From Neoaquamicrobium microcysteis (GTDB lineage Bacteria; Pseudomonadota; Alphaproteobacteria; Rhizobiales; Rhizobiaceae), in assembly GCF_008180155.1 (NCBI RefSeq), contig NZ_VSZS01000056.1:1-64000 (forward strand): a DNA stretch of 64,000 nt, given 5' to 3'. The position numbers and the translations under genes were made by a program. This document shows, piece by piece, positions 34,775 to 41,734 of this stretch. The notes below the pieces were generated by a model, which was given only the letters and a program-made list of their open reading frames with translations, made no database searches and had not been told where the DNA came from. How positions within the stretch are numbered: position 1 is the stretch's first letter; each line of letters starts with the position of its first letter.

Positions 34775-35791
34775 ATGGATCGGCTGAGGGGATCACTGCT
34801 GCTGCGGCTTCTGGCGCTGGCGACGTTGCTTGGCATCGTTGGAGCGCTGGCGTTCGGCTATCTGGGCTGGATACATCCGGCCTTCGATTCCTTCTCGCAT
34901 CTGCGCATTCATCTGGCGGCCGGCCTGCTCGTCTGCGGCGTGCCGCTGCTGGCGCTGCTGCGCTACTGGCCAGAGACGGTCTGCGCCCTGCTTGTCGGCA
35001 CCATGTCCATCGTGCAGACCGTCGGCTTACCGATGACCGGCCACGCGTTCGAGCGCGGGGCGATCCATGGCGGCACCTACAGGCTGATCCAGCTCAACCT
35101 GCGCTACGACAATCCGACGCCGCAGGCGGTGTTCTCGATGATCGGGCGCGAGAAGCCCGACATCGTTACCTTGAACGAGGTCTCGGCCTACTGGATCGAC
35201 AAGCTGGCGGCGCTGAAGGCCGCCTATCCCCACCAGATCATCTGTCCGCCGCCGGCCTTCATCGGCGGTTCGGCGATCCTGTCGCGCCGCCCCTTCGCGC
35301 ACGGCTTCACGCCCGAGTGCGGTGATCGAGGTTCGCTTGCTCATGCGATCCTCGACATCAACGGCAATACCCTTGAAGTAGCGGCACTGCATCTGGGCTG
35401 GCCGTGGCCGTTCGCGCAGCCGTGGCAGCTTCCCCGCATGGAGCCGCTGCTGGCTCAGGTCGGCGACACCGCCATCGTGGCCGGAGACCTAAACGCCGTG
35501 CCGTGGAGCCAGACCGCGCGCCGCGTCGAGCGCGCAAGCGGCACGGAGATGCTGCGCGGCATCGGGCCCACCTATCTCGACCGCCGCTTCCCCGCGTGGC
35601 TGCGCACGTCGGCTGGCCTGCCCATCGACCACCTGATGGTCAAGGGCGGCGTGATACCGACAGGCGTCCGACGGCTCGACGCCGTCGGCTCCGACCATCT
35701 GCCGCTGCTGCTCGAATTCATGCTGCTGCCGCAGCAGCAGCGCGCGACGGTGCTGCAGGCGCAAATTCGGCAGTCGGCAGATCGGCAGTAG
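34775..35791 (+). CDS. Membrane-bound endonuclease/exonuclease/phosphatase-family protein
   Basis: The 338-residue protein has two or three N-terminal membrane spans (about 9-30, 46-64 and 70-86) and then an EEP catalytic domain, probably periplasmic: Asn108 (QLNLRYD), Glu135 (TLNEVS), His206 (ALHLGW), Asp238-Asn240 (GDLNAVPW), Asp307-His308 (GSDHLPLL). All expected catalytic positions are present. The family covers nucleases and phosphodiesterases of lipids, so the substrate cannot be fixed. The last few residues are encoded by an inverted repeat and may not be original. Confidence 0.87.
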   Translation: MDRLRGSLLLRLLALATLLGIVGALAFGYLGWIHPAFDSFSHLRIHLAAGLLVCGVPLLALLRYWPETVCALLVGTMSIVQTVGLPMTGHAFERGAIHGGTYRLIQLNLRYDNPTPQAVFSMIGREKPDIVTLNEVSAYWIDKLAALKAAYPHQIICPPPAFIGGSAILSRRPFAHGFTPECGDRGSLAHAILDINGNTLEVAALHLGWPWPFAQPWQLPRMEPLLAQVGDTAIVAGDLNAVPWSQTARRVERASGTEMLRGIGPTYLDRRFPAWLRTSAGLPIDHLMVKGGVIPTGVRRLDAVGSDHLPLLLEFMLLPQQQRATVLQAQIRQSADRQ

Positions 35792-35832
35792 GTCCGAATG
35801 CCGATTGCCGATCTGCCGATCTGCCGACTGCC
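35768..35832. repeat. Long inverted repeat between convergent genes
   Basis: A 19-base arm (35769-35787) is the exact reverse complement of 35814-35832, with a 26-base loop. Both arms consist of GGCAGAT/GGCAGT units (for example GGCAGTCGGCAGATC). The left arm codes for the last residues of the EEP gene, and the right arm ends 6 bases before the ETF-QO stop. It can act as a bidirectional terminator. Confidence 0.8.
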
Positions 35833-35837
35833 CGATT

Positions 35838-37517
35838 TCACATATTCGGATAGACCGGTCCCTCGCCACCCTGCGGCGGCACCCAGTTGATGTTCTGGTT
35901 CGGGTCCTTGATATCGCACGTCTTGCAGTGCACGCAGTTCTGCGCGTTGATGACGAACTTCACGTCGATGCCCATCCGGTCGGCGGCAGCATTGCCGTCT
36001 GCATCCACCCATTCGTAGACGCCCGCGGGGCAGTAGCGCGAGGACGGGCCGGCATAGACGTCATGCTCGGACCGCTTCTGCAATTCCATGTCGTTGACCT
36101 GAAGGTGGATCGGCTGATCCTCTTCATGGTTGGTGTTGGACAGGAACACCGAAGACAGCCGGTCGAAGGTCAGCACGCCGTCCGGCTTGGGATAGTCGAT
36201 CTTCTTGTGCTTCGACGCCGGCTCCAGCGCGGCCGCATCGGTCTTGCCGTGCTTCATCGTGCCGAAGGGCGAGAAGCCGAACAGCGTGTTGAGCCACATG
36301 TCGAGCCCGCCGAGGCCGACGCCCAGCCACAGGCCGAACTTCGACCACAGCGGCTTGACGTTGCGCACACGCTTCAAATCCTTGCCGATGTCGCTCGCGC
36401 GCCAGGCGTTCTCGTAGGCGGTCAGCTCGTCATGCGAGCGACCAGCGGCGATGGCTTGAGCCACGTGCTCGGCGGCCATCATTCCGGACAGGACCGCATT
36501 GTGCGAACCCTTGATGCGCGGAACGTTGACGAGACCGGCCGAGCAGCCGATCAGCGCGCCGCCGGGGAATGAGAGCTTGGGGACCGACTGGAATCCGCCT
36601 TCGGTGATGGCGCGTGCGCCATAGGAGAGCCGCTTGGCGCCCTCGAAGGTGCCTGCGATCGACGGATGTGTCTTGAAGCGCTGGAACTCCTCGAACGGCG
36701 CGAGATACGGGTTCTTGTAGTTCAGGTGAACCACGAAACCGACGGCGACCTGGGTGTCCTCAAGATGGTAGAGGAACGAGCCGCCACCCGTCGCGCCGCC
36801 CAGCGGCCAGCCGAAGGAGTGCTGCACGAGGCCGGGCTTGTGATGCTCCGGCTTGACCTGCCAGAGCTCCTTGAGGCCGATGCCGTACTTCTGCGGCTCG
36901 CGCCCCTCTCCCAGCCCGAACTTCTGGATGAGTTGCTTGGCCAGCGAGCCGCGCACGCCCTCGCCGATCAGCACGTACTTGCCCAGCAGCGCCATGCCGG
37001 GCGCGTAGTTGGGGCCCTTGGTGCCGTCGCGCTCGATGCCCATGTCGCCGGTGGCGACGCCGATGACGGAGCCCGAATCGTCGTAGAGCACTTCGGCGGC
37101 CGCAAAGCCCGGGTAGATTTCGACGCCCAGCGCTTCGGCGTGGCCGGCCAGCCAGCGGCAGACATTGCCCAGCGAGACGATGTAGTTGCCGTGGTTGTTC
37201 ATCAGCGGCGGCATGAGGATGTTGGGCAGCCGCACCGAGCCCGCCGGCCCGAGAATAAGGAAATGATCGTCGGTCACCGGCGTCTTGAACGGATGGTCGG
37301 CTTCCGAACGCCAGTCGGGCAGCAGCCGGTCGATGCCGATGGGATCGACGACCGCGCCGGACAGGATATGCGCGCCGACTTCAGCGCCCTTTTCGAGCAC
37401 GACGACGGAAAGCTCGGGGTTGACCTGCTTCAGTCGGATCGCCGCGGCGAGACCCGCCGGCCCGGCACCGACGATCACCACGTCGAATTCCATGCTTTCG
37501 CGTTCAATCTCGCTCAT
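35838..37517 (-). CDS. etfQO: Electron transfer flavoprotein-ubiquinone oxidoreductase
   Basis: This inner-membrane-associated enzyme moves electrons from reduced ETF to ubiquinone, linking acyl-CoA dehydrogenases to respiration. The 559-residue protein has an N-terminal FAD motif (GAGPAG at 17-22) and a C-terminal ferredoxin-like part with four Cys for one 4Fe-4S cluster (CPAGVYEW and CVHCKTC). Length and end (QGGEGPVYPNM) are typical. A perfect 16-bp palindrome lies about 145 bases upstream. It fits functionally with the isovaleryl-CoA dehydrogenase at 24056. Confidence 0.96.
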   Translation of the reverse strand: MSEIERESMEFDVVIVGAGPAGLAAAIRLKQVNPELSVVVLEKGAEVGAHILSGAVVDPIGIDRLLPDWRSEADHPFKTPVTDDHFLILGPAGSVRLPNILMPPLMNNHGNYIVSLGNVCRWLAGHAEALGVEIYPGFAAAEVLYDDSGSVIGVATGDMGIERDGTKGPNYAPGMALLGKYVLIGEGVRGSLAKQLIQKFGLGEGREPQKYGIGLKELWQVKPEHHKPGLVQHSFGWPLGGATGGGSFLYHLEDTQVAVGFVVHLNYKNPYLAPFEEFQRFKTHPSIAGTFEGAKRLSYGARAITEGGFQSVPKLSFPGGALIGCSAGLVNVPRIKGSHNAVLSGMMAAEHVAQAIAAGRSHDELTAYENAWRASDIGKDLKRVRNVKPLWSKFGLWLGVGLGGLDMWLNTLFGFSPFGTMKHGKTDAAALEPASKHKKIDYPKPDGVLTFDRLSSVFLSNTNHEEDQPIHLQVNDMELQKRSEHDVYAGPSSRYCPAGVYEWVDADGNAAADRMGIDVKFVINAQNCVHCKTCDIKDPNQNINWVPPQGGEGPVYPNM

Positions 37518-37659
37518 TGAAATATCCTCTGCGTCCGCCCGTCGGCATTACAACCAAGATGATGACCCTTGCGCTCTTAACGCATGAATCGGCGGTGAGA
37601 AACCGCCTGCGACGCAGGGTCACGCAAATCTCTCCCCTTATGCAAAGGGCTATATTACT

Positions 37660-37675
37660 TTGACGTAAACGTCAA
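37660..37675. promoter_or_regulatory. Perfect palindromic operator upstream of the ETF-QO gene
   Basis: TTGACGTAAACGTCAA has two 7-base arms with AA in the centre. It resembles the sites described for MerR-family LiuR regulators of branched-chain amino acid catabolism. It lies 143 bases upstream of the ETF-QO start and 114 bases upstream of the opposite gene. Confidence 0.65.
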
Positions 37676-37789
37676 TTTCATCCGAGGTTGGATGCTGCCA
37701 GCCGATTCTCGTCTCTGGGGATGATAGGAAGCGGCGATCTTCTACCGCGCCGACTTTGCCTGTAGAGTTGCCGGCATACGGGAGGATGC

Positions 37790-38386
37790 ATGGTGAAGCT
37801 GCCGCATGTCCTGTTTCCGCTGGCGGGCCTGCTGACGGCAGGCCCAGCGTGGCCGGCCGACGATCTCGGCCGCTGGCATGCCGGCCCCTACTCCTATTCC
37901 GACGAGATGGGCGGCTTCACCATTCGCGGAATTTCGGGCTCCGGAACCCTCGACGATCCGGTCGTTCTGATACAGGAGCTCTATTCGGCCAGCCCGGTCA
38001 CGCTGATGATACGCGCCGAAAAGCCAATTCGCGCAGGCGATTACTCGGGCAATTTCGCGCATGGAATCATCTACATCCGCCTCGAAACGCTCAACAGCAG
38101 CGGCCTGCCGTGGCTCGAATTCGAGTTCGAGCTGCAGGAAATCCACGGCCAGCCGAGCAGCTTCGGCGACGGACTTTCGTTCGACCAGCGGCGAACCGAT
38201 TCCGCCAACATCTTTTCCGACAGCTATGCCGAGTTCAGCCGGGACTACGAACCCTACGACCGGCTGGTGTTTTCGAAGGGCTACACCGACCCTCTGGCAA
38301 CGGTGGCGTTCGAGTTTCTCATCACCGATTTCACCCCGCGCTGGGAGTTCTTTCTCATACAGGACCCCACCGTGCCCTTCTCCTGA
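37790..38386 (+). CDS. Conserved secreted protein of unknown function
   Basis: The 198-residue protein has a signal peptide (cleavage near WPA-DD, about residue 24). The mature part starts with GRWHAGPYSYSDEMGGF and is rich in beta-strand-like segments with many acidic and aromatic residues (ETLNSSGLPWLEFEFELQEI, WEFFLIQDPT). I know it only as a hypothetical exported protein of Rhizobiales. GGGAGG precedes the ATG. The uracil-DNA glycosylase gene follows after 15 bases on the same strand. Confidence 0.75.
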   Translation: MVKLPHVLFPLAGLLTAGPAWPADDLGRWHAGPYSYSDEMGGFTIRGISGSGTLDDPVVLIQELYSASPVTLMIRAEKPIRAGDYSGNFAHGIIYIRLETLNSSGLPWLEFEFELQEIHGQPSSFGDGLSFDQRRTDSANIFSDSYAEFSRDYEPYDRLVFSKGYTDPLATVAFEFLITDFTPRWEFFLIQDPTVPFS

Positions 38387-38401
38387 CGGCCCCCGTCGCA
38401 T

Positions 38402-39265
38402 ATGGTCGCCGGCGTGATGCCGACCGCCGACCCCGCCATTCCTCCGATAGACCTTGCCGACCTGCTGCGGTTCTACGCCGATGCCGGGGTGGACGAGGCG
38501 CTGCTGGACGAGCCGGCGGACCGGTTCGCCGAGACCGCCACCGCGATGCCGCCCGTGAGAGCGCCGCAAACCGCGCCGGAGCCCGCCAAGGGACCGGCGA
38601 CAACTCCCTCCCCAGCCCCTCCCCGCCCCGCGCCTTCCATGGCGGTGCCGGATGAGGCGCAGGCCGCAAAGGCACGCGAACTGGCGCGGCAGGCCGGATC
38701 GCTTGAGGAGCTGCGCGAGCTTCTTGCCGGGTTTGAGGGTTGCAATCTCCGGCTGACGGCGAAGCAGATGGTGTTTGCCGACGGCAACCCGCAGGCCGAC
38801 CTGATGCTGGTCGGCGAAGCGCCTGGGCGCGACGAGGATCTTGAAGGCCTGCCCTTCGTCGGGCGCTCGGGCCGGTTGCTCGACCGGATGCTCGCCGCCA
38901 TCGGCCTCGACCGCGCCAACGCCTACATCGCCAACGTGATCCCGTGGCGTCCGCCCGGCAACCGCACACCGACGCCGCTGGAAACGGAAATCTGCCGCCC
39001 GTTCATCGAGCGGCAGATCGAACTCGCCAATCCCAAAGTGCTGGTGACGCTGGGCGGGCCGTCGGCCAAGGTGCTTCTGAACGCCACTGAAGGCGTGCTG
39101 CGCATGCGCGGCAACTGGAAAGCGCACACCACCGCTTCCGGCCTGTCGATCCCCACCATGCCGACGCTGCACCCGGCCTACCTTTTGCGAAACCCCGCCC
39201 ACAAGAAGCTTGCGTGGCGGGATTTCCTGGAGATCAGGGCGAAGCTGGAAGAGCTTCGCGGCTAG
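38402..39265 (+). CDS. Uracil-DNA glycosylase superfamily protein (family 4/5-like)
   Basis: The 287-residue protein has a variable Pro/Ala-rich N-terminal part (about 50-85) and a type-4-like glycosylase domain: active-site motif GEAPGRDED at 138-146, PFVGRSGRLLDRML, PPGNRTP, and the late loop LHPAYLLRNP. Of the four Cys that hold the 4Fe-4S cluster in family 4, only Cys114 and Cys198 are present; Arg117 and Trp182 stand at the other two sites. It probably removes uracil from DNA, but without a normal cluster. The start could also be the ATG at 38417. Confidence 0.85.
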   Translation: MVAGVMPTADPAIPPIDLADLLRFYADAGVDEALLDEPADRFAETATAMPPVRAPQTAPEPAKGPATTPSPAPPRPAPSMAVPDEAQAAKARELARQAGSLEELRELLAGFEGCNLRLTAKQMVFADGNPQADLMLVGEAPGRDEDLEGLPFVGRSGRLLDRMLAAIGLDRANAYIANVIPWRPPGNRTPTPLETEICRPFIERQIELANPKVLVTLGGPSAKVLLNATEGVLRMRGNWKAHTTASGLSIPTMPTLHPAYLLRNPAHKKLAWRDFLEIRAKLEELRG

Positions 39266-39270
39266 TCGTT

Positions 39271-39669
39271 TCAGGCGGCAACGGGTCGCGCCTGCCGCAG
39301 GGCAGTGTACTGGAGCACCGCAAAGAGGCCTACCGCCAGCGCCTGAGCCACCACGAAGGCGATGCCAAGCAGGTTGGGCTGCACGAGGCCGAGGGCGAGC
39401 AGACCGAAGCTGGCGACCACCCAGGCCGAATTTATCAGCACGATCTCGGCCAGCCACGAGCGGGGAATGTGCGCCTTGCGCGCCATCACCAGCAGGAAGG
39501 CCACGATCGGCAGGAGCGCCACGCCCGCCCAGAAGATCAGTGCCTCCGGCAATGCGAGCAGCGACGACAGGAAGCCTGCGCCGAAGATGGTGAGCAGGGC
39601 GGCCGAAGCGCCGACGCCGGCATCGGCCAGAAGGGTGTTGCGCAGGAAGGGGGTGTTCTCGATGGCCAT
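39271..39669 (-). CDS. Four-span integral membrane protein of unknown function
   Basis: The 132-residue protein has four hydrophobic segments (about 15-38, 40-62, 72-94, 99-120) with short loops and no clear catalytic residues. It resembles the uncharacterised small membrane proteins found in many alphaproteobacteria. The ATG at 39669 has AGGAG 7 bases upstream. It diverges from the MmyB-type regulator gene, which may control it. Confidence 0.8.
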   Translation of the reverse strand: MAIENTPFLRNTLLADAGVGASAALLTIFGAGFLSSLLALPEALIFWAGVALLPIVAFLLVMARKAHIPRSWLAEIVLINSAWVVASFGLLALGLVQPNLLGIAFVVAQALAVGLFAVLQYTALRQARPVAA

Positions 39670-39812
39670 CGTCGTTCTCCTGTGTTGAGAGGCATTCGAT
39701 GGACGGGAACATGACCGCGAAAATTGCGGCTGGCGATTACGCGCGAGGTAATAGGAAATGACACCTGCGACGGATAGGTTTCGATGACCTACACGGACAG
39801 GGACCATTGCCA

Positions 39813-40610
39813 ATGGACGCGACACCGATGACGGCGGGCATGCTCATCAGGGAGTGGCGGCAGCGCCGCCGCATGAGCCAGCTCGATCTCGCGCTGGATG
39901 CGGAAATCTCGCAGCGCCATCTGAGCTTCATCGAAAGCGGCCGCTCGTCGCCTTCGCGCGATATGGTGCTGCGGCTGGCCGAACGCCTCTCCGTGCCGCT
40001 GCGCCAGCGCAACCGTATGCTCGTTGCGGCCGGCTTCGCGCCGATATATGGCGAGCGCGGGCTGGAAGACGAGGCTTTCAAACCCGCGCTCGCCGCCGTC
40101 GAGCTGGTGCTGAAAGGGCACGAGCCCTACCCTGCCATCGCCGTCGATAAGGGATGGAACATGGTGCTCGCCAACGCGTCCATCGCGCCCTTCCTGCAAG
40201 GCATCGAGGAGGCGGAACTGCTCGAGCCGCCCGTCAACGTGCTGCGGCTCAGCCTGCATCCGAAAGGCCTCGCGCCGCGCATCGTCAACCTCGATGAATG
40301 GCGCACGCACCTTATCGAGCGGCTGAAAATCCAGGTCGAGGCGTCTGGGGACCCCGCGCTGGAAGCGCTGGAGAAGGAGCTGTCGTCCTATCCGGGCCGC
40401 CCGCGCGGCAACGCAAAGGCCTACGACCCTGCCGCAAACGTCGCCGTGCCGCTGCGGTTGAACATGGACGGCGCGATGCTGTCGTTCATCAGCACTATCA
40501 CGGTCTTCGGCACGCCGCTCGACGTGACGCTCTCCGAGCTTGCGATCGAATCCTTCTTTCCCGCCGACCCTGAAACGGGCGCGTTCCTGCGCCGCATGGC
40601 GAAGCCGTAG
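39813..40610 (+). CDS. XRE regulator with MmyB-type ligand domain
   Basis: The 265-residue protein has an N-terminal XRE helix-turn-helix (about 8-70; LIREWRQRRRMSQLDLALDAEIS, SGRSSPSRDMVLRLAERL) and a C-terminal MmyB-like domain (about 95-255; AIAVDKGWNMVLANASIAPFL, LSFISTITVFGTPLDVTLSELAIESFFPAD). The MmyB domain is PAS-like and is thought to bind a fatty-acid-like ligand. Such regulators usually control a divergent gene, here the four-span membrane protein. An alternative TTG start lies 6 bases upstream. Confidence 0.9.
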   Translation: MDATPMTAGMLIREWRQRRRMSQLDLALDAEISQRHLSFIESGRSSPSRDMVLRLAERLSVPLRQRNRMLVAAGFAPIYGERGLEDEAFKPALAAVELVLKGHEPYPAIAVDKGWNMVLANASIAPFLQGIEEAELLEPPVNVLRLSLHPKGLAPRIVNLDEWRTHLIERLKIQVEASGDPALEALEKELSSYPGRPRGNAKAYDPAANVAVPLRLNMDGAMLSFISTITVFGTPLDVTLSELAIESFFPADPETGAFLRRMAKP

Positions 40611-40616
40611 GCTAAA

Positions 40617-40718
40617 GCATGTCTCCCGAAAGTGGGAACCGGTTTCGGGACAAAGACATGCGTCAAGACAAACAGCTAAAGCGCATGGAGCGAATCTGAA
40701 AGATCGCGACGCGCTTTA
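40617..40718. repeat. Rhizobiales intergenic palindromic repeat, copy 2
   Basis: Two hairpins stand in a row. GCATGTC and CCCGAAA (40617-40631) pair with TTTCGGG and GACATGC (40643-40661) around GTGGGAACCGG. TAAAGCGC (40677-40684) pairs with GCGCTTTA (40711-40718). This is the full form of the repeat seen in part at 18939. The second hairpin overlaps the stop of the transporter gene. Confidence 0.8.
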
Positions 40719-41672
40719 TTGCGGCGGCGCGACCTTGCGCGCCCTGCCCCGCTCCAGCCCCAACTGCCGCTCGCGCCAGATGATGAAGATGCCGGCCGCA
40801 ACGACGATGATACCGCCGACGAGCGTATAAATCGTCGGCAGATCGCCGAATGCGAGGTAACCGACGGCGATGCCGAGGATCATCGAGGTATATTCGAACG
40901 GCGCGACGGTGGACGCTTCGGCGTGGCGGTAGCTTTCCGTCATCAAGATCTGCGCGATGCCGCCCGAAATGCCGGCCGATACGAGGAAGATCGTCTGCCA
41001 CATCGTCAGCGACGACCATCCGAACGGCACGGTGAAGAGCGCCACGATCGATGCCGTCAGCGAGAACCACAGGACGATGGTGGACGTCTTCTCGGTATGC
41101 ACCAGCTTGCGCACGAGCAGCATTGCGACGGCCGAGACCGCGGCGGCCGCAAGCGCTGCGGCGACACCCAGCGCCTGCTCGCGCTCCATGCCGGTTTCAC
41201 CCGCAAACAGGGTCAGGTTGGGCCAAGAGATGATGACGACGCCGAACAGCCCGACGATAACCGCCGTCCAGCGATAGACGCGGATCGCCTCGCCCAGGAA
41301 CATGGCGCTGAAGACGACAACCAGAAGCGGCTGGGCATAGTTGAGTGTGATGGCCTCCGGCAGCGGCAGGCGGGTAAGCGCGAAAAAACCCAGCCCCATG
41401 GCAGTGACGCCGACGACGCCGCGCGCGATGTGCCCGCCGAGGTTGGAGGTATGCAGAGCGGTGCGCAGTTCGTGTCGCCACGCCAGCATCACCACGATGG
41501 GCAGGATGGCGAAGAACGAACGGAAGAAGACGATCTGCCCGGCGGGCAGTTGCCCGGCCGCCTTTATGAGGGCCGACATGCCCACGAATATCGCGACCGA
41601 TGCGACCTTGAGCGCGATGCCGCGTAGCGGGTTTGCGGTTGCAGCCACAACCGGCGCGTGCTGGCTGGCCAT
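40716..41672 (-). CDS. EamA/DMT-family transporter
   Basis: The 318-residue inner-membrane protein has about ten spans arranged as two EamA repeats (first about 15-145 with LPLPEAITLNYAQPL, second about 165-300 with EASTVAPFEYTSMILGIAVGYLAFGD). Members of this drug/metabolite superfamily export amino acids, nucleotides or other metabolites. The substrate is not readable from sequence. It ends in a basic C-terminal tail. The gene stands alone between the regulator and the CoxL-like gene. Confidence 0.9.
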   Translation of the reverse strand: MASQHAPVVAATANPLRGIALKVASVAIFVGMSALIKAAGQLPAGQIVFFRSFFAILPIVVMLAWRHELRTALHTSNLGGHIARGVVGVTAMGLGFFALTRLPLPEAITLNYAQPLLVVVFSAMFLGEAIRVYRWTAVIVGLFGVVIISWPNLTLFAGETGMEREQALGVAAALAAAAVSAVAMLLVRKLVHTEKTSTIVLWFSLTASIVALFTVPFGWSSLTMWQTIFLVSAGISGGIAQILMTESYRHAEASTVAPFEYTSMILGIAVGYLAFGDLPTIYTLVGGIIVVAAGIFIIWRERQLGLERGRARKVAPPQ

Positions 41673-41734
41673 ATCAGAAAGCCTGACGCCGCCGGATACG
41701 GCCGGCGGCTCTCGTTACGCACATCAGCAAGGTC

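Noticed and set aside
33205-34836. A 543-codon minus-strand frame
   Set aside because: It is antisense to AMP nucleosidase and has no recognisable domain.
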